61,747 nucleotides of DNA from the NCBI GenBank assembly GCA_900544175.1, contig UQUN01000014.1, positions 1-61,747 of the forward strand, given 5' to 3'. A model generated the notes under the pieces. It was not told the origin of the DNA, searched no databases, and saw only the letters and a list, made by a program, of their open reading frames with translations. The stretch comes from an uncultured Alistipes sp. (GTDB taxonomy: Bacteria > Bacteroidota > Bacteroidia > Bacteroidales > UBA932). Shown piece after piece: positions 8,427 through 17,291 of this stretch (position 1 is the stretch's first letter; each line of letters starts with the position of its first letter). Both the position numbers and the translations under genes were made by a program.

Positions 8427-9506
8427 ATGAATAGAAAAACGACTTTCAGCATTTTGGTTGCGGCCGCAATGGCCGTATCCTGCACTTCCGGAACCGACCG
8501 GAACAGCATCCGCGTCATAGACGCAGACCTGACAGGCCGCGATGTCAAGGAGATTTCCCTGTCAGAAGTGGACATGCTCCCCCTGGAATACTCTGAAAAA
8601 AGCATTGTAGGAGGCGGCATCAATGGAGTCGCGCAGACAAAGGACGGAGGATACATAATAGCCTCCACGACAACCGGAAATCATCGGCTGATGCAGTTCG
8701 ACAAGTTCGGACGCTATCTGCGCGACATCGGCCATCAGGGCCGGGGTCCTGGGGAGTTCCTGGACATTTCCTCCATCTTCATAATCTCGGACACCCTGTA
8801 TGCAAGTAGTTTCTACGGGAAAAACATCGTGCGTTACCTGATAGAAGATGACGGATACGAGTTCCTTCCGCCCATCAGTTACGAGAACTTGAACTGGGGC
8901 ATCTCCTACATATTCGCCACCGATGACATTCCTGACAGATATTTTGTAAAAAACACCTACAACGGCACTCCCGGATATACCACACCTCTGTTCACAGTCT
9001 ACGACCGGAACTGGAATATAGTTGACACGTGCAGGACCAAGCACCCGGAAGGAGGCTTCAAGTCTTCGTATCCTATATCGCACACCGGAGACAAGGTATA
9101 TCTCAGCCAGATCTTCGTCGATACGATATTCGTAGCCGACAATAGCGGCATACATCCGGCATTCAGGCTCGACTTCGGCAAAAGCGATTACCCTAAAAGT
9201 ATCAAATACGATGGGATGAAACGGTTCGAATATCTACAGGAGCATCCTGACGCACAATACCTGCTGCACATCGCATCACTGATAAACGGTGAAAAGGCAT
9301 ACCTCTGTCTGTCTTCAGCCAGCTCATTCTATATCATGATGTACAACTTGAAGAAAGACGAGTCAACATTCTACCGGATACTGGATGAGAACGGAGAGGG
9401 CTCCACCATGTACTACCTGTTCAATAGCAATGACGGCAAAGTCCGGGGCATCTTCCAATCTGCCCGGAACGAGAATCCTGTCATCACCGACCTGTCTGCC
9501 CTTTAA
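8427..9506 (+). CDS. 6-bladed beta-propeller lipoprotein
   Basis: 359 residues from the ATG at 8427; a TTG in frame at 8379 would add 16 residues that spoil the signal peptide. Lipobox AAMAVSC lies near residue 16. The body matches the Bacteroidota 6-bladed beta-propeller lipoprotein family: an early segment (LSEVDMLPLEYSEKSIVGG), then KFGRYLRDIGHQGRGPGEF, the phylum-typical GRGPGEF turn. Function of the family is unknown; surface location is inferred. A frameshifted relative is present at 46949-48024. It follows the DUF3298 gene by 44 bp without a separate promoter, suggesting an operon of two exported lipoproteins. Confidence 0.85.
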   Translation: MNRKTTFSILVAAAMAVSCTSGTDRNSIRVIDADLTGRDVKEISLSEVDMLPLEYSEKSIVGGGINGVAQTKDGGYIIASTTTGNHRLMQFDKFGRYLRDIGHQGRGPGEFLDISSIFIISDTLYASSFYGKNIVRYLIEDDGYEFLPPISYENLNWGISYIFATDDIPDRYFVKNTYNGTPGYTTPLFTVYDRNWNIVDTCRTKHPEGGFKSSYPISHTGDKVYLSQIFVDTIFVADNSGIHPAFRLDFGKSDYPKSIKYDGMKRFEYLQEHPDAQYLLHIASLINGEKAYLCLSSASSFYIMMYNLKKDESTFYRILDENGEGSTMYYLFNSNDGKVRGIFQSARNENPVITDLSAL

Positions 9507-9530
9507 CACACTCCATATCCGTCAGACGCG

Positions 9531-10034
9531 TCACCCATTACACTCCGTCAGTGCGCTGCCGTCAAAGATGAACGGCAGAATATCGTCCACCGAGGAAAAT
9601 ACGACAATACGGCTGAGGCCTCCCACGATGACACGGACGGGGGCCTCTGCCCTTTTCTGGGTCTCGGCCAGCACCTGGCGGCACGCACCGCAGGGCCAGG
9701 CGGGCTCCGGGGCCATGCGTCCGTTGCGGCAGGCTGTCACCGCGATGGCACGCACTGCAAGACCGGGATGCTGAGCATGTGCCGCAAAAAGAGCCGTCCT
9801 CTCAGCGCAGAGCCCGGACGGAAACGCCGCATTCTCCTGATTGGCCCCCTGCACTACCGTCCCGTCCGAGAGGAGCACCGCCGCACCGACGTTGTAATGC
9901 GAAAAAGGAGCATAAGAGCCTTTCGTCGCACCGATTGCAGACTCCAGCAGGGAGCGGTCCTCGGGCATCATATCTTCCATAGATGTAAATTCCTGATATT
10001 CTATTGTCAAACTCTTATGTGCCATACTTGTCAT
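9531..10034 (-). CDS. cdd: Cytidine deaminase
   Basis: Zinc-dependent deamination of cytidine and deoxycytidine to uridine in pyrimidine salvage, cytosolic. 167 residues, normal for the homotetrameric short form. It has the zinc and catalytic motifs N-Q-E-N-A-AFPSGLCAERTALF (Cys and Glu) and PCGACRQVL (two Cys ligands), with FSHYNVGAAVL near the N-terminus. A second ATG three codons in (10025) is equally possible. It is convergent with the beta-propeller gene (24 bp apart) and has its own promoter at 10047-10054. Confidence 0.96.
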   Translation of the reverse strand: MTSMAHKSLTIEYQEFTSMEDMMPEDRSLLESAIGATKGSYAPFSHYNVGAAVLLSDGTVVQGANQENAAFPSGLCAERTALFAAHAQHPGLAVRAIAVTACRNGRMAPEPAWPCGACRQVLAETQKRAEAPVRVIVGGLSRIVVFSSVDDILPFIFDGSALTECNG

Positions 10035-10046
10035 TTATTACTAATG

Positions 10047-10054
10047 CAAATTTA
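10047..10054 (-). promoter_or_regulatory. TAnnTTTG -7 box for cdd
   Basis: Reads TAAATTTG on the minus strand, 13 bp before the first possible cdd start, so the leader would be very short. Confidence 0.6.
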
Positions 10055-10206
10055 GAAGCAATTTTCATTCCGCCCGAAAATTTCTGACATCGCAGCTGCC
10101 GTGGCACACCTATTTCCACCGGCAAAAGTTCCGTTATCGGCACCTTCCGGAAGAGGACGCGGAGGTATGGCCGGCAGAAGCACCTGAGGACGGAGACGCA
10201 CTACTG
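10055..10206. other. Intergenic stretch upstream of the duplicated leader, nothing recognised
   Basis: First part of a 782-bp gene-free region (10035-10816). No reading frame or RNA motif is supported here; the rest of the region is the duplicated leader and repeat element listed separately. Confidence 0.5.
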
Positions 10207-10403
10207 TATTCACCTTTTGCAAACCGTTCCGTGGCCGTTTCCCAACCAATCCCCTTTCCACACTGGCAGCGTTTCCCGCGATTTGCTGCCGTTGCGGTAA
10301 GCGGTCGTACCTAATCGTGCCTAACTGTCGTGATAGTCGGCCAGATCTACCAAATTCAGTGCGTATCTACACACTTTGTAGGTATATACTGTCATTTTGC
10401 ATT
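10207..10403 (+). repeat. Outer part of the duplicated leader, left copy
   Basis: Similar over its length (about 80% by eye, with small gaps) to 14293-14502. Shared blocks include GTATTCACCTTTTG, CCGTTCCGTGGCCGTTTCCC, GCGGTAAGCGGTC and ATATACTGTCATTTTGCAT. It leads directly into the hairpin element at 10404. No coding potential recognised. Confidence 0.8.
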
Positions 10404-10715
10404 GTCCAGCATGCCGTCCGAGCGTATTGTATTTATTGTCAGCTATTTAAAATTCAGCGGCTTGCTGGACTACGTGCATTTTGCCACAAAACAGCCTTTA
10501 AAGCCCACATCGATCCATGTCCAGCAGATGCCTTTTTACAAAACATCTGATTTACAAGTACTTTCTCAAACCGCTTTTGTTGGACTTTCTCAGAGGTCCG
10601 ATGACTCAGAAGCCTGATGGCCAATTGAACTATAGTGGCTTTCCCTGAGTGTCATTACGCTGAACAGCATGGCCGGCGGGCACAAAAACTTCCGGCAAAC
10701 CGCATAAATCCCTAA
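10404..10715 (+). repeat. Paired 67-nt hairpin repeat element, copy 2 (type 2)
   Basis: Hairpin 1 at 10404-10470, 48-nt linker, hairpin 2 at 10519-10585, then a tail. The stretch 10404-10715 is identical base for base to 14503-14814. Hairpin 1 has an extended stem: GTCCAGCA-T-GCCG pairs with CGGC-T-TGCTGGAC. Hairpin 2 has arms AGATG/CATCT inside GTCCAGC/GTTGGAC. A frame of about 68 codons runs through it but is broken by TAA in copies 1 and 4. It lies upstream of and co-oriented with the permease at 10817. Confidence 0.88.
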
Positions 10716-10786
10716 GTTTCAATTATCTCCGCTGCAAAAAAAACTTCCACGGCCGCCTTTCCCTTGGCAGGCTTGAAGCAAACGTC

Positions 10787-10794
10787 TAATTTTG
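10787..10794 (+). promoter_or_regulatory. TAnnTTTG -7 box for permease A
   Basis: TAATTTTG with TTGG about 19 bp upstream as a -33 candidate, ending 22 bp before the ATG at 10817. The same box in the same context (TAATTTTGTGTGCGGATTTAAC, first 20 bases considered) precedes permease B at 14885. Confidence 0.65.
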
Positions 10795-10816
10795 TGTGCG
10801 GATTTAACTAACAACA

Positions 10817-13177
10817 ATGCGCCCCATGAGACCGATACGATTCAACCGCCACACGTTATTCTCCACCATCCTCAATATCGCGGGACTGACACTCGCCTTC
10901 TCGGTATTCATGACCGTGATGGTGCAGGTGCTGTATGACCTGCGCTACGACCGGTGCTATCCCGGGCATGAGAAAATATACAGATTGGAAAGCACGCCTC
11001 CAGGAGGAACTGGAGAGTTCTTTCCGGTAGTATCCAGACCGATGATCGAATATCTGAAGACGGCTGTTCCGCAGGCGGAAGCGGTTGGCACGTATCAATA
11101 TATGAAAGGACGCTCGGAACTGTTCAACGAAACGGGCTCAGACAACACCGGAGTAAACCTCCGTTTCGGCAATTCCGACCACGATCTGCTGCGCGTATTC
11201 CCTTTCAGATTCATAAGCGGAGACACTACCGACTATGGTGCCCCGAGAACTGCCGTTATCTCCGCGAAAGGAGCCGCCAGACTCTTCGGTGACAAATCCC
11301 CGATAGGCAGGGAAATCAGCTTCACCACCTACAGTGATCCCCGTCCTTACCGCATCGTGGCGGTGTACGAGGACTTTCCGGACAACTCCACAATTGACAA
11401 CGAACTCCTTCTCTCTTTAGGCATAGATGGCATGGACAACTGGTCCAACTGGAGTCTTGGATGCTTTCTGAGGCTGTCCACGTATGAAGGAGCACAGGCG
11501 GCAGCCGATTCGGCAGCCTCGTTCATCGGAAACGAAGTATTTCAGGTCGGAGGGGTAAACTTCAGGCTCACATCACTTCACGACGCCCACTGGTCCAGGG
11601 ACATATCATCAGACAGCATCGCCAAGGGCAATCTCGCGACAACCCTTGTGCTGCTCACCGTAGCCCTCATAGTCATAATCATAGCGGCCATCAACTTCAT
11701 CAATTTTTCCATGGCGTCCGTTCCTTTCCGCATAAAGGGCATCAACACCCGCAGAGTACTCGGGGCAACCCGCAGGAAGATGATATGGAGGCAGATGACA
11801 GCAGCATTGGGACTTACCGTCCCGGCATTTGCCCTCAGTACAGGAGTCATGTCCATGATCTCTACCTCAGGCATCGCATCCTACATTTCCGGATCCCTGA
11901 GAATCCAGGACAATCCGCAACTTGTCGCCATGACTTTATGCATCGCCGTTGCAGTCGCATTGACCGCAGGCATTTTCCCCGCCCGATACAGTACTTCGTT
12001 CAACCCGGCGATTGTACTCAAAGGCTCGTTTTCCCTGTCCGCACGCGGACGCAGGCTCCGCACAATACTCATCGGCATCCAGTACGTCATATCATTTATT
12101 CTGATACTGTGCTCCATGTTCATTGCAGTACAGAACGCCTACATGAAGAACTATGACATGGGATTTGACAGGGAGCAGATTGTGGAAGTGACCATTACAG
12201 AGGATGCTGCGGCAAAACGGGAAGTCCTGCGCGGCATGCTTATGGAACATCCCGGAATCACCGGAGTCACATTCTCCTCCAATTCCATAGTATCCACTGA
12301 CATAGGAGGCCAAGGCCAAAATTACGGCGAAGAGTTCTTCATGTATGACGTGATGTACGTGGACTACAGTTTCATCCGGTTTTTCGGACTGGAGCTGACA
12401 GAAGGACGGGACTTCCTTCCGTCCGATGACATGCGTGACAACGGCACGGTCATCTTCAACGAGACGGCAATGAAAGCATATCCCTTCCTGCATGTTGAGC
12501 TGGTCACAAATAATGTGGATGAGAATCCTGACCATATTATCGGCGTAGTGAAGGATTTCAATTTCAAGCCCATGCAGTACAGTATCTCCCCTATGGCACT
12601 GTGCAATAACGGATCTGGGAATCAGGTTCCGCTGACCGTGATGTACGCACGGATCCGTCCGGAAGGTATCCGTGAAAGTATTGATTGGATAAGAGAGAAA
12701 ATCTGCGAGGCCGACCCCTCGCTCATCGGAGAATATCTGGACATACATTTTCTGGACGAAAGCATCGACCGTCTGTACCGCAGCGAGGAGCGGCTCGGAC
12801 GCCTGATTACCGCAGCGGCCGTAATCTCAATGCTGATTTCCATCATCGGCGTCATAGGCCTCGTCTATTTCGAGACCCAGTTCCGTCGGAAGGAAATAGC
12901 CATACGGCGCGTACACGGAGCCTCATTCGGACAGATTCTGCTGATGGTCAACCGCTACTACCTGACCATCACATTGGTCTGCTTCATCGTCACGGCTCCG
13001 ATAGCCACAGTCGTCATACATCACTGGGCATCCTCATTCCCCTACCGGAGTCCCATACCAGTATGGATATTCCTGGCCGCCCTCGTCATTGTGACCGTCA
13101 TCACCGCTGTTACCGTCACGCTCCTCAGCCGCAGGGCCGCTCTCCGCAACCCTGTGGAGTCCATTGCCAATGAATAG
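10817..13177 (+). CDS. FtsX/MacB-type ABC transporter permease A
   Basis: 786 residues. Layout is the long Bacteroidota form: a membrane helix near 17-40, a periplasmic MacB_PCD domain (about 45-270), three helices (about 275-400), a second helix near 412-435, a second periplasmic domain, and a final three-helix FtsX domain (about 650-780) containing RRKEIAIRRVHGASFGQILL, the conserved FtsX loop. MacB-type proteins act as mechanotransmission pumps with an ATPase, but no ATPase or membrane-fusion gene is adjacent. Its paralogue at 14908 is close in sequence, especially at both ends, and has the same leader. An internal ATG three codons in (10826) matches the MRPIRFNRHT shared by both. The protein at 13226 follows by 48 bp. 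Confidence 0.9.
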   Translation: MRPMRPIRFNRHTLFSTILNIAGLTLAFSVFMTVMVQVLYDLRYDRCYPGHEKIYRLESTPPGGTGEFFPVVSRPMIEYLKTAVPQAEAVGTYQYMKGRSELFNETGSDNTGVNLRFGNSDHDLLRVFPFRFISGDTTDYGAPRTAVISAKGAARLFGDKSPIGREISFTTYSDPRPYRIVAVYEDFPDNSTIDNELLLSLGIDGMDNWSNWSLGCFLRLSTYEGAQAAADSAASFIGNEVFQVGGVNFRLTSLHDAHWSRDISSDSIAKGNLATTLVLLTVALIVIIIAAINFINFSMASVPFRIKGINTRRVLGATRRKMIWRQMTAALGLTVPAFALSTGVMSMISTSGIASYISGSLRIQDNPQLVAMTLCIAVAVALTAGIFPARYSTSFNPAIVLKGSFSLSARGRRLRTILIGIQYVISFILILCSMFIAVQNAYMKNYDMGFDREQIVEVTITEDAAAKREVLRGMLMEHPGITGVTFSSNSIVSTDIGGQGQNYGEEFFMYDVMYVDYSFIRFFGLELTEGRDFLPSDDMRDNGTVIFNETAMKAYPFLHVELVTNNVDENPDHIIGVVKDFNFKPMQYSISPMALCNNGSGNQVPLTVMYARIRPEGIRESIDWIREKICEADPSLIGEYLDIHFLDESIDRLYRSEERLGRLITAAAVISMLISIIGVIGLVYFETQFRRKEIAIRRVHGASFGQILLMVNRYYLTITLVCFIVTAPIATVVIHHWASSFPYRSPIPVWIFLAALVIVTVITAVTVTLLSRRAALRNPVESIANE

Positions 13178-13213
13178 GCTGGCATCGCCCTTGCCCGGCA
13201 CGCCGATTTTCCA

Positions 13214-13221
13214 TATTTTTG
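13214..13221 (+). promoter_or_regulatory. TAnnTTTG -7 box directly in front of the 13226 gene
   Basis: TATTTTTG ends only 4 bp before the ATG at 13226. With the usual box-to-start distance, transcription would begin at or next to the A of the ATG, which would make the message leaderless. Confidence 0.5.
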
Positions 13222-13225
13222 CAGT

Positions 13226-14014
13226 ATGGACTGGGACTTTATCATTCAATGCATACTGGCTGCGGGGCTATCGGCCGCCCTGCTGGCACTTCTGGACGCC
13301 CGTCTGAAACTGAGGGAGGAAAAACGGAAGACCTCCATGTTCTACAGCATTTCCAAGGACCTGGAGGGAGACACATGGAAGCAGAAGGACGTCATAGAGA
13401 AGCAGAGCGGCACCATCGTGGAACAGAAGAGCACCATCGTGGAACAGAAGAGCACCATCAGGGAGCAGGAGGGCACTATAAAGGTACAGAACAATACGAT
13501 TCTGGAACAGAAACACGAAATAAAGAGCCTTGAGACCGACCTGGAAGAAAGCCGGACCATGGCCCGGATGCTGCTGCAACGCGGCAGGGAGAACACAGAG
13601 CTGACCGCATTTACCGAGAAGCTGCTGATGCTCGCCGACGAGACGGCCAACATCTACTACGAGAGCGCATCCAGTCCCGGAAACATGAGCCGCAGGATAA
13701 GGGATATCCTCCACAAGGAACTGGCGGACACGGATATATTGCCCAGCATCAATTCCCTCATCGAGGCCTCCTACCCCGGCTTCACAGAGAGTTTGTACTC
13801 CGAATTCCCATGGATGACACAGGACGACCGCCTGCTCGTCTCCCTGATGTGCTGCGGAGTCTCCCCAAACGCCGCCAGCGTCATCCTCTGCACTGACCTC
13901 AATCGGCTCAACAAGTGGAAGACCCGTCTGGGCAGACAGATGGGCCTGTCCACCCGACTCTCCAAGTACCTCAAGGACCGGCTGTCCTCATACCGCTCCC
14001 GCCCCCTCCAGTAG
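13226..14014 (+). CDS. Membrane-anchored coiled-coil protein with C-terminal helical (HTH-like) domain
   Basis: 262 residues. One membrane helix near 6-24, then a coiled coil built of near-perfect heptads (about 55-110: TIVEQKS, TIVEQKS, TIREQEG, TIKVQNN, TILEQKH), then a globular helical C-terminus with DDRLLVSLMCCGVSPNAAS and WKTRLGRQMGLSTRLSKYL. This C-terminus aligns with that of the protein at 59794-61185 (TRNDILLIALMACGFPTGAI) and resembles LuxR-like HTH tails of Bacteroidota TPR regulators. DNA binding is inferred, not shown. Two heptads are encoded by identical 21-bp tandem repeats (13411-13431 and 13432-13452). It sits between the two permease copies. Confidence 0.7.
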   Translation: MDWDFIIQCILAAGLSAALLALLDARLKLREEKRKTSMFYSISKDLEGDTWKQKDVIEKQSGTIVEQKSTIVEQKSTIREQEGTIKVQNNTILEQKHEIKSLETDLEESRTMARMLLQRGRENTELTAFTEKLLMLADETANIYYESASSPGNMSRRIRDILHKELADTDILPSINSLIEASYPGFTESLYSEFPWMTQDDRLLVSLMCCGVSPNAASVILCTDLNRLNKWKTRLGRQMGLSTRLSKYLKDRLSSYRSRPLQ

Positions 14015-14292
14015 GATTCCAGTACTTCCGCAATAACATAAATATCCGCCGTAAACTGGACACGAACCAGGAACTCCTTTGGAAAGAGTCGGAAAGAATC
14101 GATGTTAAATAATCTTCTGAAAATTATCTGTATTCCGCAAGTGTACCATTTTCCCGTCTCTGCCGAGCACCTGTGACAGTGAATACCGCCAAAACACCCC
14201 GTACATGCTTTCTGGGACGCATTGGCAGGATGAACGCCTTAGCAGGTGAACCCAAATGGGCAAATACGGTACACCTGCGTTAGTTCGTTCCT
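14015..14292. other. Intergenic stretch, one short inverted repeat only
   Basis: First third of an 893-bp gene-free region (14015-14907). GCAGGTG (14242-14248) and CACCTGC (14272-14278) form a 7-bp inverted repeat without a T-run. Nothing else was recognised before the duplicated leader starts near 14293. Confidence 0.5.
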
Positions 14293-14502
14293 GTATTCAC
14301 CTTTTGTAAGCCGTTCCGTGGCCGTTTCCCAGTCTCCCGGTCAATCTCCCTTCCACACTGGCAGCATATCCCGCGATTCGCTGCCATTGCGGTAAGCGGT
14401 CTTGCCTAACGGCCGTCACAATAGCCGTGATGGTCGCGCCAGATCCCACTGAGTTCAGCTCGTGTCTACACACCTTGTAGGCATATACTGTCATTTTGCA
14501 TA
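14293..14502 (+). repeat. Outer part of the duplicated leader, right copy
   Basis: Counterpart of 10207-10403, about 80% similar by eye with several small insertions, so clearly older in divergence than the perfectly matched element that follows it. Confidence 0.8.
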
Positions 14503-14814
14503 GTCCAGCATGCCGTCCGAGCGTATTGTATTTATTGTCAGCTATTTAAAATTCAGCGGCTTGCTGGACTACGTGCATTTTGCCACAAAACAGCCTTTAA
14601 AGCCCACATCGATCCATGTCCAGCAGATGCCTTTTTACAAAACATCTGATTTACAAGTACTTTCTCAAACCGCTTTTGTTGGACTTTCTCAGAGGTCCGA
14701 TGACTCAGAAGCCTGATGGCCAATTGAACTATAGTGGCTTTCCCTGAGTGTCATTACGCTGAACAGCATGGCCGGCGGGCACAAAAACTTCCGGCAAACC
14801 GCATAAATCCCTAA
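14503..14814 (+). repeat. Paired 67-nt hairpin repeat element, copy 3 (type 2)
   Basis: Hairpin 1 at 14503-14569, 48-nt linker, hairpin 2 at 14618-14684, then a tail. It is 312 bp with no difference from copy 2 at 10404-10715. Identity drops sharply on both sides. It lies upstream of and co-oriented with permease B. Confidence 0.88.
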
Positions 14815-14884
14815 ATTTCAAACACCTCAGCTGCAAAAAAACTTCCACCACCGCTTTTTCCTTGTCAGGCTTGGAGCAAACACC

Positions 14885-14892
14885 TAATTTTG
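14885..14892 (+). promoter_or_regulatory. TAnnTTTG -7 box for permease B
   Basis: TAATTTTG in the same context as the box at 10787, ending 15 bp before the ATG at 14908. Confidence 0.6.
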
Positions 14893-14907
14893 TGTGCGGA
14901 TTTAACG

Positions 14908-17253
14908 ATGCAAACCATGAGACCGATACGATTCAACCGCCACACATTGTTCTCCACCGTTCTCAACATCGCGGGACTGACCCTCGCCTTCTCGATATTC
15001 ATGACCGTGATGGTGCAGGTGCTGTACGACCTGCGGTATGACCGGAATTATCCCGGGCACGGGAAGGTATACCGTCTGGAGAGCATGCTGCCGACCAATC
15101 CGGGGATGTGGTACTCAACGGTATCGCGGCCGGTGATAGAGCATTTGAAGACCTCGCTTCCTCAGGCCGAGGCGGTGAGCGTGTATCAGTATGCCAAGGG
15201 GATGACGCAGCTTTTCAATGAGACCGGTACGGACAACCCGGGCGTGAGCCTGAGGACAGCTTATTCGGAGCATGACCTGCTGAAGGTATTCCCGTTCGAG
15301 ATAATCAGCGGGGACACTGCCGGTTATGGTGCCCCAAGAACTGCCGTCATCTCCGCGAAAGGAGCCAGGAAGCTGTTCGGAAACGAGTCCCCGTTAGGGA
15401 AAGAAGTCAGCTTTACGGTAGGCGCTGATCCGCGTCCGTTCCGCATTGTGGCGGTCTACAAGGACTTTCCGGACAATTCCAGTGCGGACAATGAGCTGCT
15501 GCTGTCATCCGGTCTCGACGGTCTGGAGGATTGGAGCGGATGGTCTTACTGCTGCTATGTAAAGCTGTCCACAGAGGAGGGAGCGGCTGCGGCCGTAGAT
15601 TCGGCAGCGGCGTATATCGGGCGGCAGATATTCCAGGCGGACATAATAAAGCTGCGGCTTACCCGCCTGCATGACGCCTACTGGTCGGAGGATGTCATTT
15701 CGGACGTTGCCGGCAAGGGTAACCGTTCCACTGCCATTGTCCTGCTGACTGTAGCCATTGCTGTGATACTCATCGCTGTCATCAATTTTATCAACTTCGC
15801 CATGGCCTCGGTGCCGTTCCGCATCAAGGGGCTGAACACCCGGAGGGTAGTCGGTGCGACAAGAGGCAGTCTGATAAGGTCGCAGCTGATTTCCACTATC
15901 GGGCTGGCACTGCTTGCATTTGCCCTCAGTATCGGGGTGATGTCGCTTGCAGCCGGTACCAGCCTGGCCTCATATATCTCCGGATCAATGCGGCTCCAGG
16001 ACAATCCCGCGCTTATCCTCATATCCCTCGGGGTTGCGGTGGCGACAGCTGTTGCCGCCGGTATCTTCCCTTCGTTCTACAGTACCTCATTCAGTCCGGC
16101 TGTGGTGCTCAAGGGCTCTTTTTCCCTGTCAGCCAAAGGCATCAGACTGCGTTCGGTACTGATAGGGGTACAATACGTGATATCGTTCGTACTGCTGCTC
16201 TGCTCTATGTTCATAGCCGTGCAGAACAGGTATATGAAGAACTACGACATGGGATTCGACCGGGAGCAGGTGGTTGAGATGGAGGTGACGGACAAGATCG
16301 CGGCCAAACGCGAAACCTTCAGGAATATGCTGCTGGAATATCCGGGTATCACCGGAGTCGCGGCGGCATCCAGGTCAATAGTCTCAGCGGAGGCTGGCGG
16401 CTGGGGAGGTGACTACGGCGAGGGATACATCATGTACGACGTCATAGGCACGGACCGCTGGTTTGTACCGTTTTTCGGTCTTGAGATAGAGGAGGGACGG
16501 AACTTCGTTCCTTCCGATGACGGGAGCTCCGAGGGCTGCTATATTTTCAACAGGACGGCGATGGAGACATGGCCATACCTGCATTCGTACATGGAAAACG
16601 GCAAGATGAATATCGTCGGGATTGTCAAGGATTTCCATTACAAGCCCATGCAGCATGCCATGGCACCGATGGCCCTGTACAATTTCGGCTCGAATACCGG
16701 GAGCATGCTCAGACTGTTCTACATCAGGATAATGCCGGAAGGAGTCCGCAAGAGCCTGGACTGGATCCGGACAAAGGTATGCGAACTGGACCCGTCCCTG
16801 GATCCCGATGACCTGGACATCCATTTCCTGGACGAGAGCATCGACCGCCTGTACCGCAGCGAGGAGCGCCTCGGCCGCCTCATTACAGCCACCGCCCTCA
16901 TTTCCATGCTAATTTCCCTCATCGGTATCCTCGGGCTGGTGTATTTCGAGACCCAGTTCCGCCGCAAGGAAATAGCCGTCCGCCGGGTGCTCGGGGCCTC
17001 CGTCAGGGAGATTCTGCTGATGGTCAACCGCTATTACCTGACCATCACACTGGTCTGCTTCATCATCACCGCACCGGTCGCCACTGTCATCATCCGGCAT
17101 TGGGTCTCCTCATTCCCCTACCGCAGCCCGATACCCGTATGGATATTCCTGTCCGCCCTTGCCTTGATCACCATCATCACCATCGTCACCGTGACCCTGC
17201 TGAGCCGAAGCGCCGCCATGCGCAATCCGGTCGACTCCATCTCCAACGAGTAG
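14908..17253 (+). CDS. FtsX/MacB-type ABC transporter permease B
   Basis: 781 residues from the ATG at 14908; an upstream in-frame ATG at 14890 overlaps the -7 box and is unlikely. Same architecture as permease A: N-terminal helix, periplasmic MacB_PCD domain, central helices with MASVPFRIKGLNTRRVVGAT, second periplasmic domain, C-terminal FtsX domain with RRKEIAVRRVLGASVREILL. By eye it is nearly identical to permease A in the first 60 and last 150 residues and more divergent in the periplasmic domains, as expected if the ligand or partner differs. No ATPase gene is adjacent. It appears to be one half of a duplication that included the leader. Confidence 0.9.
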   Translation: MQTMRPIRFNRHTLFSTVLNIAGLTLAFSIFMTVMVQVLYDLRYDRNYPGHGKVYRLESMLPTNPGMWYSTVSRPVIEHLKTSLPQAEAVSVYQYAKGMTQLFNETGTDNPGVSLRTAYSEHDLLKVFPFEIISGDTAGYGAPRTAVISAKGARKLFGNESPLGKEVSFTVGADPRPFRIVAVYKDFPDNSSADNELLLSSGLDGLEDWSGWSYCCYVKLSTEEGAAAAVDSAAAYIGRQIFQADIIKLRLTRLHDAYWSEDVISDVAGKGNRSTAIVLLTVAIAVILIAVINFINFAMASVPFRIKGLNTRRVVGATRGSLIRSQLISTIGLALLAFALSIGVMSLAAGTSLASYISGSMRLQDNPALILISLGVAVATAVAAGIFPSFYSTSFSPAVVLKGSFSLSAKGIRLRSVLIGVQYVISFVLLLCSMFIAVQNRYMKNYDMGFDREQVVEMEVTDKIAAKRETFRNMLLEYPGITGVAAASRSIVSAEAGGWGGDYGEGYIMYDVIGTDRWFVPFFGLEIEEGRNFVPSDDGSSEGCYIFNRTAMETWPYLHSYMENGKMNIVGIVKDFHYKPMQHAMAPMALYNFGSNTGSMLRLFYIRIMPEGVRKSLDWIRTKVCELDPSLDPDDLDIHFLDESIDRLYRSEERLGRLITATALISMLISLIGILGLVYFETQFRRKEIAVRRVLGASVREILLMVNRYYLTITLVCFIITAPVATVIIRHWVSSFPYRSPIPVWIFLSALALITIITIVTVTLLSRSAAMRNPVDSISNE

Positions 17254-17263
17254 AATTTTTTCG

Positions 17264-17271
17264 TATTTTTG
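17264..17271 (+). promoter_or_regulatory. TAnnTTTG -7 box for the glucosaminidase-mltG pair
   Basis: TATTTTTG, ending 20 bp before the ATG at 17292. Confidence 0.65.
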
Positions 17272-17291
17272 TCCGTTCAGACTGAACTGAC

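Noticed and set aside
10052..10261. 69-codon minus-strand frame upstream of cdd
   Set aside because: No family resemblance, lies in a leader-like region that is partly duplicated without keeping the frame.
10330..10617. Open frame of about 68-95 codons running through repeat copies 2 and 3 (also 14510-14716)
   Set aside because: In copies 1 and 4 the same frame has a TAA in hairpin 2, and copy 1 against copy 4 shows amino-acid-changing differences. The frame has no promoter-start arrangement of its own. It is better read as non-coding, although a short peptide is not fully excluded.
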